From Microthyrium microscopicum (lineage: Eukaryota > Ascomycota > Dothideomycetes > Microthyriales > Microthyriaceae), in contig MU004234.1 in assembly GCA_010405405.1 (NCBI GenBank), positions 2,109,441-2,139,443 on the forward strand: a stretch of DNA of 30,003 nt, read 5' to 3'. Below, piece by piece: positions 1 to 11,050 of this stretch. The notes below the pieces were generated by a model. The model had not been told where the DNA came from. It saw only the letters and a list, made by a program, of their open reading frames with translations, and ran no database searches. The first letter of the stretch is position 1. Every line of letters begins with the position of its first letter. Made by a program: the position numbers and the translations under genes.

Positions 1-2100
1 TAATATCTTTAATATCTTTAATATTTAAAATATTTATTATGTTTCTTATATCTACTATATTTATAATATTCTAGATACTAATATAGGTATAATATAGTAG
101 ATAGCTCTAATTACTATATATAGAGCTACTCTAGAAACTAGCCTTACTAAAATAATTACCTAAATACTTAGAATTATCTAGGATTATCTAGAATTATCTA
201 GAAGGATTAGAAGCCTCTACTCGTCCTTATTAGAATTAAATACTTTACTACGTTATAGTATTAGATCTTAACTTTATAGACTACCTTATTATAGGCGTAT
301 TAAGATTAAGTTTTATAATGCTATACTCTTTTTACTATTATCTATAATCTATACTTCCTTCTCTTAGCTTAAGTCCTTACCTATAAGATAGAATAATAGG
401 GTATAATTTAGATCTTTCTTATTATTAGTAGTATCTATAATATTCTAAGGAGTTAGAAAGCTCTTAAGGTTTAGTAGCTTAGTTTCTATCTATTCTAGTT
501 TAGTAAACTAAATATATATCCTCTCTAGCTAGTCCTTATTACTAGGTTCTATTTATATAATTTATTAGTAATTAGAGCCTATATATTTACTTAAATATAT
601 AAGATTTATCTATTAAGTCTATATAATTAGGATTATTCTACTTATTATCTACTTTATATCTATTATTAGTTAAGAACTTGCTATATAATACTACTTTCTT
701 AGGCTATAAGGTATATCCTTTATATCTATATTGCTTATTAAACCTAGCTTTAGAACTACTTTACTTACGCCCTAAATATTATAGTAGCTTAGAGGAGTCC
801 TAGTTCTTATTATTTTCTTAAGTAGGTAGATTATAATTATCTTTCTATATAAGCTAGGGTTTTGCCTAAATAGTAATATTAGTAAGATTATTATTAGTTT
901 TTTAAAGAACGTACTTTATAAAGCTTATTAATATTATTATAGTTAAAAGTATATATATCTAGTATTAACTCTTATTACTCTTTATATTATACCCTAGTTT
1001 TATATAATATAAAATCTCTAATAGTTTTTTAAATAAGTAAGCTTATTTTTTATTTTAAATAAGGTAGTTATAAGTTCTATTATTTAAGCTATTTTTAATA
1101 ACTTGCTATAGTTACTAGTTAGTATTATATTATTTATTTAATAATCTAAATTACCTTAATATATAGGTAGATTATACTAAAAATTATTAACTTTTTAGAT
1201 AATAGTCTCTATATATAGCTTAATAAGTATATAGATATATATAATAAGTTTACTTAAAAATAGCAATTCTATAGTCTTTATAACTTAGTAGTTTCTAGAA
1301 TATTTCTTATTCTAGCTAAGTATAAGGATTTTATACTTATAACTAGTATGCAAATAGAATAGTAAGTTATTAATAAGAAAGAAGATTATCTTGTTAGTAA
1401 ATAATATATATTCCTAAAGGTATTATTAATATATAGTTATAATTTAGTCTTATTTAAAAATATAAACTTATATAAGGTTTACTCTCTCTATTTTTACTAT
1501 GTTTATATAATCTAGTAAAGTTACTATCTTTTCTTAGTTACTTAGTAAACTTCTATATATCTAGTTTCTTAGTCTTAGGTAATCTTAGAAACGTAGAGTT
1601 AAATAGTACTAACTAGTATATATCTTACTTAATCTAGATATTTAGTAATAATACTTTTAACTATTTAGATATAGTAATTCTATACTAACTAATATAGTAT
1701 TATATTTAAGTAGTTTTTAAAGTTAGCTAAATTCTATATATACTATATTTAAGAAGATATAAGAATAAACTTATATTCCTATAAAATTAATTATATTTAG
1801 ATATAGTTAGTACTTCTAGAATATTAATTACTATAGTTAGGAACTTAGGTAGTACCTTTTCTAGATATACTTTATAATAATAGTTCTAGAGCTTATTACC
1901 TATTATACTTTATTTATTAGTACTATTTTAATAATCTAGCTAGGGATCTAAGTTATACTTACTATTAAGAGTAGCTAAGGTTAGTTTATTTATAGTTAAT
2001 CTAATAACTCTATTATTATATAGACCTTAGCTTAGTATAGGTTCTTATTTACTTTTTCTTATAGGTAAACGTAAACCCTATAATAGACTAGATTTATTAA
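1..2100. other. Unassigned AT-rich stretch, no supported gene
   Basis: I see no recognisable domain here. Around 560-800 the minus strand reads as a charged Lys/Arg/Asn-rich protein segment once TAA/TAG are read through, so a minus-strand remnant is possible, but no repeat or motif fixes the frame. The only clear structure is a short decamer array at 171-202. Confidence 0.4.
171..202. repeat. Three tandem 10-bp units (GAATTATCTA type)
   Basis: Units begin at 171, 181 and 191. The middle one differs by a single A/G change. Each junction forms the palindrome TCTAGA or a one-base variant of it. A related 9-10 bp array lies at 25492-25531. No function is evident. Confidence 0.75.
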
Positions 2101-3570
2101 TAAGGTTATTAGTATTATAATAATAAGCTTAGAGAGAAATAGTTGTTTAAAGGCTATATATAGCTACTAAGGTATAGAAATTAGTAGACTAGATTATATA
2201 GATTATAAAGAAAGCCTATCTATATTTATACTATATATAAAGTAATTACTAAGAAGATAATTACCTAAGCTAAAAATAGATATTTAGTTTATATTAGAAG
2301 GTAGTAGGTTATATATTTATACTTATCTTAGTTTTTATAAATAAAAATAACCTAATATAGTATCTTTATTATTTATAACTTAAAAAGAGCTATAGTTAGA
2401 AGAATTTATTTTAATACTATTATATTAGCTTATATATATAATAAGGTAGAGGCAAAATAGAATAAAAGAGATAGATACTAGTATATTATATAATACTATA
2501 TTACTTATTAAGCTTTTTTAAGTAATTACGTTACTATAACTAGTAAGGTAAAGAGAAGAAGTTTCTAGAATAGTCTAAAACTTATATATCTATTAGTATT
2601 TATTAGCTTTCTAAATAAATTTAGATAAATAAATAGTAGAAATACTTAGCTACTACTAAAAGACTTATCTAAGGTACTTATAGGTCTTATATCCTAGGTA
2701 GCTTTTAGAGCTTTATTAGAAGTAGTATTTAATACTATATAGGAATTACGACTTAGTTAATATTTAATAGGAATTATTCTTTTAGAAATTATTAAGCTAG
2801 TTTTTAGATAGTTAAATAAGCCTAACTTAGAATTTAAGGCTTAGAGTTTATTAGTGCCTCTAGATTTATAAGCACTATTTTACTTAATAGTAGTACCTTT
2901 AACTTATATCTACTTAGTTAGGTCTAAAAACTCTATTTATTTATCTAGCTAGTAGGCAATTATTATATTAGCTAATATTTAGTTTAGTAAGTATATTTAG
3001 AATATATTATATTAGTATTAGACGTTTACTTTATAAAGTTTATTCTATTTTATTTATTATAGCTTAAAAGGTCTTAAGCTGTAGGGTCTTATAATAGAGG
3101 TCTACTATTCTTAGTAAAGAAGAATATATAAATTAGAATTTAATAAAAGTAAATTATAGGCTAGGAAAATATATATAGTAGTTTACTTAACCTTATTTCT
3201 CTTTATACCTTAACCTTTATAAGCTCTTATAAGCTTATTCTTCGTCTTACTTTTTATAATATTACTTTACTCTACTAAATTTATTATAGTTTTATTAACT
3301 TAGTATAGGCTTACTTAAGAAGTTATATTATATATAAAATATATTATTAAAATTTAAATATTAAAGTAAAGTAGTAGTAAGAATTTAATAAGTATAATAT
3401 TATAATAAAGATTACTAGGTATATAGATATTCTAATAGAAATATATAATTAGTAGAATTTTAGATAAGTATAGTAAAGAATAAGAAGTAGATTGTATAGA
3501 ATAATAAAGAAAGAAAATAATATTTTAAAAGTTATACTATATAATATATAAAAGATATTAGTACTAGGAC
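2100..3570 (+). pseudogene. RIP-degraded coding remnant, unknown protein
   Basis: Three separated protein-like anchors share one plus-strand frame (codon start position mod 3 = 1): a charged stretch near 2443 (NKVEAKQNKRDRY with TAG read through), a Ser/Lys stretch at 3370 (SSSKNL), and an acidic/basic C-terminal-looking run at 3463 (DKYSKEQEVD) followed by a Lys/Arg-rich segment to about 3530. The plus strand becomes purine-rich towards the end, as is common for charged C-termini. TAA/TAG codons interrupt it throughout, as expected after RIP. The start near 2100 is a guess. I do not recognise the family. It is followed by the TATA-bearing repeats at 3690-4160, which suggests a gene boundary near 3570-3690. 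Confidence 0.35.
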
Positions 3571-3703
3571 TAATCCTAGTAGCGTTTCTTATTACTTTTT
3601 AACTCTTAACTAACGTAGTATATGCTAAGTATACGTAAAGGTTATATTCTTAAAACTTGTTTAGCTATTATTATTAGTTTTTATTAAATAGGCTATTCTA
3701 AGG

Positions 3704-3719
3704 ACTATATAAAAGGGGT
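3704..3719 (+). promoter_or_regulatory. TATA-box-like site, copy 1
   Basis: The sequence reads CTATATAAAAGGGG-like (actatataaaagggg), close to a strong eukaryotic TATA box followed by a G run. Such boxes are common in LTR and transposon promoters. It contains no CpA or TpG, so RIP could not have damaged or created it through the usual change except at flanking bases. Strand is inferred from the downstream plus-strand remnant. Confidence 0.4.
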
Positions 3720-3848
3720 AAGAGAAGGTAAGTTATATTAAGCTATTTCTATATTACGTTATATTAATATAAGAGGTTAAACTAAAGTAGATTATAGGAT
3801 CCTATTTAGCTATTACTTTCTATTATTATTAGATTTATTAATTCTAAG

Positions 3849-3864
3849 GCTATATAAAAGGGGC
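3849..3864 (+). promoter_or_regulatory. TATA-box-like site, copy 2
   Basis: The same box, ctatataaaagggg, occurs at the same place in the second repeat unit. Retention of the box and its G run in two units is the main support for a promoter role. Confidence 0.4.
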
Positions 3865-4017
3865 TAGAGATTATTAAGTTATACTAAGTAATTTCTATAC
3901 TATATTATATTAAAGTAGAGGCTAGGTAGTAATTCTATATTATAAAATTAGGTTTAGCTTACTATTATATTTAATTATTATCTAATGCGTTAATTATTAT
4001 ATATACTAATTCTTAGG

Positions 4018-4033
4018 CTATATAAAAAAGGCC
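4018..4033 (+). promoter_or_regulatory. TATA-box-like site, copy 3 (degenerate G run)
   Basis: The third unit carries ctatataaaaaaggcc. Two of the Gs are replaced by A, a G-to-A change that fits RIP-type mutation. This is the copy nearest the remnant that begins near 4480. Confidence 0.35.
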
Positions 4034-4479
4034 TAAGATTATAAGCTTATACTAAGCTATTTTTATATCTCCTTATATTAAAGTAGAGGCTAGGTATTAA
4101 TCTATATTATAAAGTTATATTTAGCTATATTAATTTATATTATAAAGTTGTATTTAGCTATTATACTAATATATTATTAAATATATAAATAAGCTTAAGT
4201 ATTATATAAGGTAGGTAGAAGATTTATAGTTTATAGTTAGTAATAATAGGATAAGCTAAATCTAAATAGTTAAATAGAAGTTAGTATTAGACTTATACTA
4301 TTTCCTATAAGAATATCTTAATTGCTACTCTATTAAGCTACTAAAAGTTTATATTCTTTTTTATTACTATTATACTACTATAATAAGTAAAATACTAGCT
4401 ACTACTATTACTTCTCTTATATAAAATAAGTTAATTATTTACTAAATTATTCTAGAAATATATAAATATATTTAGCTAC

Positions 4480-7400
4480 TAACCTTTACTAGCTAGAGTA
4501 AGCTTATCTAGTTTATATAAGGGGATACTTTTAATAAAGAGGCTAGTATTAAACTTCTTAATTACTTTATTTAAGTAACTAGTTTATTAGTAATTACTAT
4601 TACGTTATTTTATAATGACTAGTTTATTTTTCTTAATTATAAGTAAGCTATAAAAGCTACCTTTATTACTAATTAAGCTAATATAGAGTCTAAACTTATA
4701 GAGTTTATAAGTCCTAAAGTACTATATTAGTTATTATCTTTATATATATTAATAAATAATAGTTAGATACTAGGTATTGCTATGCTTATAGTTTACGCTT
4801 ATTTAATAAGTTTAGACCCTTCTATTATTATATAATAGTTTAATTTTAATTCTATATATTAAACCTAGTAAGATATTAGTTAATTATTATAGTACTAATT
4901 ATAGGCACTATTCTAACCTTCTATAGATAATTGCTTAATCTATATATTATATAACTATTTACTTTCTTATAAATATAGTAGTAAATATATTAACTATATA
5001 TAGACTAGCTATACTTTAATAAGTTATATTAATTCTATAGAAACTTGCTATAAGGTATATAAGAGGATGCTAAAGAATAGTATTCTAATAATTCTATAAT
5101 ATATAGATAATCCTCTATATATATAAGCTTATTAGCTAGTTAGTACTATTAGATAGAACTTAATATTTATAATACTATAGAATACTATTTCTTAGTTAAA
5201 TCTTACTAGTATATAGAAAATAGGTAATACTTTCTAGTTTTATTAGACAAAACTACTAAACCTAGCTAATATATACTAAAAGTCTAATTAAGATACTTTC
5301 TTAGTATTAGAATTACTAATAATTATTAACTCTAACTTATTAGATACTACTTTAAAGTTAGAGTTATAGGCTTCTTCTATTATAAAGCTTAAGGCTTCTA
5401 TTAAATAATTACTAGATTAGGAATTATAATAAGTACTTTATTTTATAATTCTTATTAAATAACTTTTAGAACTAGAGTTATAAGCTTTATTTATTATAAA
5501 GCTTAAGGCTTCTATTAAATAAGCTTTAGACTTAGAGTTATAGGCTCTTTTCTTTATAAAGCTTAAGACTTTTATTAAATAAGCTCTAGATCTAGAGTTA
5601 TAGGCTCTTTCTATTATAAAGCTTAAAGCTCCTATTAAATAAGCTCTAAGCCTAGAGTTATAGGCTACTTTTATTATAAAGCTTAAGGACTTTATTAAAT
5701 AAGCTCTAAAGTATTTTATTAAAACTAAGTTATAATTATTTCTTTAATCTAAGATAGAGGCTAGCTCTTAAGTTTTATTAAAAGCTTCTATTAAGCCTAA
5801 TATAGAGCTACTTTTTAATACTAAGCTTAAGGCATTTTTTAAAGCTAGAATAGATACTACTATATTAAGAATTAAAATATAGCCTAATCCTTAGGTATTT
5901 AATAAACCTATGCCTAATTAACTTATAGTACTATCTACTATCTATATTAAGTAGCTAGTAGACTCTAAATACTATTAATTTAATAGATATATATAGATAT
6001 ATTAAGAAGATAACTAGTTTACTATATAGAAGTAGTAAAATAAGTAATATACTCTAGAAAGTAAAAAAGTACTTAAATTAAAGCTAAGGTTTAGATTAGT
6101 ATATATAGAGATTTAATATTTAAGGCTAACCTATTCTACTAAGCTATTAAGATCTAATACTAATTTATTTTGCCTAAAGAATATTTACTTTATTAATTAT
6201 AAAATTATAAAGCTAAGTTTTAACTTAGGAATTAAGTATTCTAGTATACCTTAGTATCTTACTTATAATAATTAATATTATGCTTTATTTTAATTATTAG
6301 TATATTTCCTAAGTTAAAAAGGAAGAAAGAACTTATAATAGTCTAAAGATTATATAGTAATAGATTATATTTTATCTCTTAATTTATTTTATTACTTTAA
6401 ATTTAGTAGTTTGTTACCTAATTAATATAGTACTATTAATTACTCTATAAAATAAAACTTTACTATTAATAAGAGTTCTCTTTATTTAATTAAATTTATA
6501 AAAAAGTAAAAGCTCTTTATATTACCTATACTTAAAGAATTCTCTAAGGAACTTAACTATAGTATTATAATTTAGAGTATTAGTATTTTTCCTAGAACTA
6601 TTATAGCTACTATTTATAAACTTTCTATAGTCTAGAGTATAAATATAGTTACTTACTACTTTATAAATATATATTTATATATTTATAACTATTAAGAAGG
6701 AGTTAGAATCTAGAAGTATATATAGCTATATCTTAGGTTGCGTATTATTATAATCCTAAGATTATTTTAATTCTTTTAGCCTTAAGCTCTAGGAAGATAC
6801 TAATAGAGTTTTATTAGTAATAGACTTTATCTATTATTAATAGATACTTAAAGTTAGAATAGGGGTTTACTTATATATATTCTAAGTTTAGGCTTTTATT
6901 TATTTTTATTAGTATATATTTTATTAATAATAATAGACTAATATAAGAAGTAATCTTTATTATTTATCTTTATATATAGCTTTATTATGCCTTATACTTA
7001 GCTAACGTAATCTTCTAATATATAGATAGCCTTATTTAGCTAGTAGTTATATACTTAGGTATTATATAATATTAGTAATTATCTTTTACTTTTCTTTATA
7101 TATATTATAGTTATTAAGACTATAGTATAAGTCTTAAAGTTACTTCTTTATAGCTATAGCTAATTAGATATATTTATTTAAGTTTATATTAAGTTGTTAT
7201 ATTAGCTCTTTTTTAGTTATATTTAGATACTTCTTTAAGCTATTCTACTATTTAACTATATTATCTTTTAAAAGTCTAACTATAATATAAAGAAGTTATT
7301 AAGTAAGGAGAATAGTATAAGATTAGAGTTAGAATAGAGAGAATATACTAAAGATTAATAATAAGTATATTATAAGGATTAGGAGTTATAAATTTATTAT

Positions 7401-7680
7401 AATATAGAAAGGGAAATATAAGGAAAATATATTATAGTAGTACTTAAATAGTTAGAAATGCGTTATTACTTAGGACTATATACTACTTATAACTAGATTT
7501 ATTAGTTCTAAGGGCCTATATATTAAGCCTATAAATATTTTTATACTACTAGAAGAAGACTTATAGACTTATATTTAGGTTAGTAGCTATAGTTAGATTA
7601 TATTTATATATAAGATATAAAGTAAGTAGTAGTATTTAGTATTAATAATATAATAAAGTAAATATTCTTTAAGATTATAT
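4480..7680 (+). pseudogene. RIP-degraded coding remnant with 20-residue repeats, unknown protein
   Basis: Five anchors over about 2.8 kb share one plus-strand frame (mod 3 = 0): 4524 (DTFNKEASIKLL), 5040 (ETCYKVYKRMLKN), the 60-bp array at 5361-5715, 6456 (NFTINKSSLYLIKF) and a charged coiled-coil-like run at 7320 (RLELEQREYTKD). All TAA/TAG are taken as former Gln or Trp. No net indel is needed between the anchors, so this was probably one ORF of roughly 1,000 codons. A single TGC survives in the 5040 anchor, encoding one of the very few Cys left in the window. No catalytic motif or known domain was recognised. The TATA-bearing repeats upstream could be its promoter. The 3' end is convergent with the minus-strand remnant that ends near 7680. 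Confidence 0.45.
5361..5715 (+). repeat. 60-bp tandem array (20-residue repeat)
   Basis: Clear copies start at GAGTTATAGG/GAGTTATAAG positions 5361, 5475, 5535, 5595 and 5655. The 114-bp gap between the first two holds a degenerate copy near 5418. The unit reads ELxALxxIKLKAxIKxALxL on the plus strand, in the same frame as the anchors at 5040 and 6456, with x including RIP stops. Copies differ mainly by C/T and G/A. The minus strand also reads as a Gln-rich helix-like repeat, so the strand rests on frame continuity rather than on the array itself. Confidence 0.8.
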
Positions 7681-9460
7681 AAGATATTTTTAAAAATTTC
7701 TAAACTTATCTAGACTTTTTAGACTTTTTTAAATATACTATTATTTAAGACCTATATACTTTTAGGGAAGGTTACTTTATAAATATATTTATAGCTTAGA
7801 ATTACTACCTTTATATTTCTTATATTATAATATATAGTATTATAGATTTTATTCTCTAGTATAATAAGTTAGCTAATAGTTATAACTATTCTAATACTAT
7901 AGAGTTATAGCCTTTATATTATTATAGTTTTATTTTATAACTTATTATTTAGTATATTTACTATACTTAGATAGTAACTAAGTCTAGTATATAAATTCTA
8001 AAGAGTAATATCTATTTTAGATATAGTTAAGGTATTTTATATCTTATTATAATAAAGGTCTAAATAGTAGATTATTCTTAGCTTTTTCTAGTAACTAGCT
8101 TCCTATATATTAATATCTTATAAGCTTCTATTATTAATATAAAGTTTCTAGTAATAACTTACTTACTAGTCTTATAATTTAAAGAATTATATATTTATAA
8201 AATAGACTATGCTTACTAGGATAAAGAGGATTATATAGATAGTAGTTTAGATATTCTAGCTTATTTATTATTAGCTCTTTATATTTAAAATTGTTAATAG
8301 CTATATAGTTTTACTTATAGGATTATTATTCTTATTTCTATTAAGTTAAGGAATATTAGTACTAAAAGATATATTATAATAATAAAGCCTCTAGTTATAA
8401 TCTTCTACTTCTAAGAGTAAATCTATAGTAATAGCTTTAGGTTTAGTAACTCTAATAAATTAATAAAGGAGTTAGTAATTATTATTATTATTCTATTCTT
8501 ATTTAAAAGTAAGGTAAGTAAATTAAGAGTACGCTATAAAGCTTAAGAACTATTTATAGCTATCTATATATAGTTACTACTATATAATAAGTTTATCTTA
8601 AATAGATATTATTATAGGCTTTAATATAACTAGTTTATTTATAATTAGTATTAATTAAATAATAAGAGGTAGTATAAATAAAATAAAAGTCTAATAGCTA
8701 TTTTATATAAAGTAGACTTATAATAAGATTATATCTTTTCTTTATTATAGTAATTAAAAGCCTTAATATATTACTTAAGATACTATATTACGTTCTAAAT
8801 TTTATATTATATAATTTATTATAAACTCTATAGCTTCTTATAAATATAATTCTACTAAGTACTTTATTTATAAAGTGCTAAAGGTAAGTACCTAAGTACG
8901 TATAGTTTTTAATATTTTTTAAGTTATTTCTATTAAGGTAAATAAAAAGTATACCTACTTAGAGGTAAATAGGAATAATATAAGAAGAAAATATAATATA
9001 CTTAAATATTTTAGATTTAATAACTTTAGTTAATATTATACTTTCTTAGTAAAAATTAAAAGCTTTTTTATTTTTAATAGATAATAATATTTTATAATAT
9101 AGACTAGGTTATACTAATTAATTTATAAAGTATACTAATAAAACTAAATAGTAATAATTACTATTTAGTTCTTTACTTAAAGCGCTAATCTTTTCTATTT
9201 TAATTTCTAGCCTAAATATAATTAATAGTAATAATTTAGACTTTTATTACTCTTAAATTATTATATTAGCTTAGTTTTATAGCTAATTATAATAGTCTAG
9301 TTATTCTTTACTTTTATTTACTATATTTCTTCTTTTTTTACTTTCTATTTTACTTATTTCTTTTTCTTTTCTTTCTTTTTCTTTTATTCTTTATTTTTCT
9401 TACTTATAATTTTTTTTTTCTTTTTTTTCTTTTTATTTACTACTCTAAGATATAGGTAAA
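7680..9460 (-). pseudogene. RIP-degraded minus-strand remnant, block A
   Basis: Two anchors share one minus-strand frame (plus-coordinate codon low end mod 3 = 1): the Lys/Glu-rich segment at 9310-9445 and a Lys/Ser-rich segment at about 7690-7760 (QKSLKSLDKF with TAG read through). It looks like a protein with a charged coiled coil in its N-terminal part, ending near 7680 against the convergent plus-strand remnant. Frame differs from block B upstream, so it is either a separate gene, a later exon, or the product of a frameshift near 9.5-10.0 kb. No known family was recognised. Confidence 0.35.
9305..9450 (-). other. Polypyrimidine tract: Lys/Glu-rich coiled-coil coding segment
   Basis: The plus strand is almost pure C/T for about 130 bases. 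On the minus strand, one frame gives alternating basic and acidic residues (for example IKEKERKEKEISKIE), typical of a charged single alpha-helix or coiled coil, while the other frames give mostly Lys and Arg. The tract could also be a simple-sequence expansion. It is the most strand-asymmetric stretch of the window. Confidence 0.5.
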
Positions 9461-10055
9461 GAAAATAGTAGTAATAGTATTAATATAGTAAATAGTTTTA
9501 TAATTAAGGCTTATCTTATCTTAGTAGACTCTACTCTTCTTTTCTTAAGAATAATATCTTAATCTTTATACTAATTAATATATATTTAATATAAAGGTAT
9601 AGTTACTATAAATAGAAAAAGATAAGTAGTAGAAAAGAGAATAAGAAACCTTAAAGCTTAGTAGTAATTTTAAGTTTAGAACCTTATATAACTTTTTTAA
9701 TAGTTAATTAGATTCTTAGATTTTAAGAGTAGTAAGGTAATCTCTCTTATTAAATATACCTATAGCTTAAGATTCTATTTCCTTTAATTGCTACTTTTAA
9801 TTATTATCTCTTTTATAACTTATCTTATTGTTTACTATATATCTTCTATAGATAAGTATATTTAGAATATTTAAGGTTATATTAGAGAGCTTTCTAATAT
9901 AGAGATTAGAATCTTTAAAATAAAAAAGTATAGATAAAGAAAATTATTTAAGCTTTTAGAACTAATATTATTAATTAACTTTAATATAGTAATTATAGGT
10001 TCTATATAATAACTTTTAGTTTCTACTTAGTAAAGAGTATTTTATATCTTAAATT

Positions 10056-10255
10056 CTAGACCTTTTTAGCCTTTTTAGCTACTACCTTAACCTTATTTTT
10101 AAGTATAGTTTTCTTTAATAAGTTAGTAACTTTTTTTATCTTAGTTTTCTTCTTTAACTAAGCCTTCTTTATAGCCTTTTTTATAACCTTTTTTACGTAC
10201 TTCTTTATTTTCTTTACGTTCTCTAGTTTCTTTATATTCTTAGCCTTTAAGTAGA
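10056..10255 (-). other. Lysine-rich coding segment
   Basis: In one minus-strand frame about 65 residues are roughly 40 percent Lys with Val, Ala and Thr spacers (VKKIKKYVKKVIKKAIKKA). The pattern is histone H1-like or that of a basic linker tail. Lys codons AAA/AAG contain no CpA or TpG, so this composition survives RIP well and is a good strand marker. Confidence 0.55.
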
Positions 10256-10984
10256 GATATAAAATATAGTAAGCTTATTCTTAGTAGAGTAAATAATTAC
10301 GTAGCTATAGCTTTATATTTATAGGATAATTAGTTTATACTTAATTATTTTAAAAGATTATAGTTCTTACTCTTAATTTTATTTATATCTTAAGTATTAC
10401 TTTACTCTTCTTTAGACTTCTTAAAAATTAGCCTAGGGTATTCTAAGTAGGTCTAATTAAAGTATAATAGTATCTACCTAAGTAAATTTTAATAAGAAAT
10501 ATAAAAAGGATAGGTTACTATAACTAGAATAAGTATATATTAAAGTATGTATCTAAATAAAGCTAATTATAGAGAAGTATAATTATAGTTAATATATTAA
10601 GATTAAATGCTATTTAAATCTAGATACTATATTAAGTTTCTTAAGGTTTATATATTTATATAAGCTTATTAAGTTTATAGGAGCTTAACTAAGTTTATAG
10701 ATTATTTTAGTATAAGAAATAATATAATATTTATAATTATTAGTAATAGATATAATACTAAAATAGATAAAGATATTAGGTATAAAGATAGAGTTAAATA
10801 AGTAAGCTAGGAATTAAAACTAGTAATAGTTATTATAAGTAAGTCTTAGATTTAGATAGTAAAGTTACTTAGACTAATAGTTTATTATTAAGGTTATAAA
10901 AGGATATAGCTTTTCTTATCTAATTAAATAGAACTTAATACCTTAAGTTTAAGCCTTCTTAATCTCTAGTTCCTTATCTCTATT

Positions 10985-11050
10985 TTTTTTTATCTTTCCT
11001 TTTTTTATTATCTTTTCCTTAGCTTTTAGATATAGATAAAGTAGATAATA
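10985..11050 (-). other. Short Lys/Asp/Arg-rich basic segment
   Basis: The minus strand reads GKDNKKRKDKKK in the same frame as the lysine-rich segment at 10056-10255. It is visible on the plus strand as a run of T-rich pyrimidines. Confidence 0.45.

Larger units (their letters stand above)
3690..4165 (+). repeat. Three diverged tandem units of about 146-168 bp
   Basis: Related units are anchored on TTCTAAGG/TTCTTAGG at 3696, 3842 and 4010, giving spacings of 146 and 168 bp. Shared features in order are the anchor, a TATATAAAA box, a stretch matching 'ttatactaagctatttctat', and 'attaaagtagaggctagg' (clear in copies 2 and 3, near 3910 and 4078). A sub-repeat of 'tatattataaagtt' occurs near 4110-4160. 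The 146-bp spacing is not a multiple of 3, unlike the coding arrays elsewhere in the window, which fits a non-coding control region or part of a long terminal repeat. Confidence 0.65.
3570..4480. other. Intergenic stretch with tandem promoter-like repeats
   Basis: No coding signal is visible. The stretch holds three copies of a repeat with a TATA-like box (listed separately) and lies just upstream of the plus-strand remnant that starts near 4480. The final part, about 4170-4480, contains nothing I can assign. Confidence 0.4.

Noticed and set aside
5090-5130. Reverse transcriptase YxDD-like motif (YIDN) on the plus strand
   Set aside because: The flanking residues do not fit the RT palm motif and no other RT block was found in order around it. 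TATATAGATAA strings are expected by chance in this composition.
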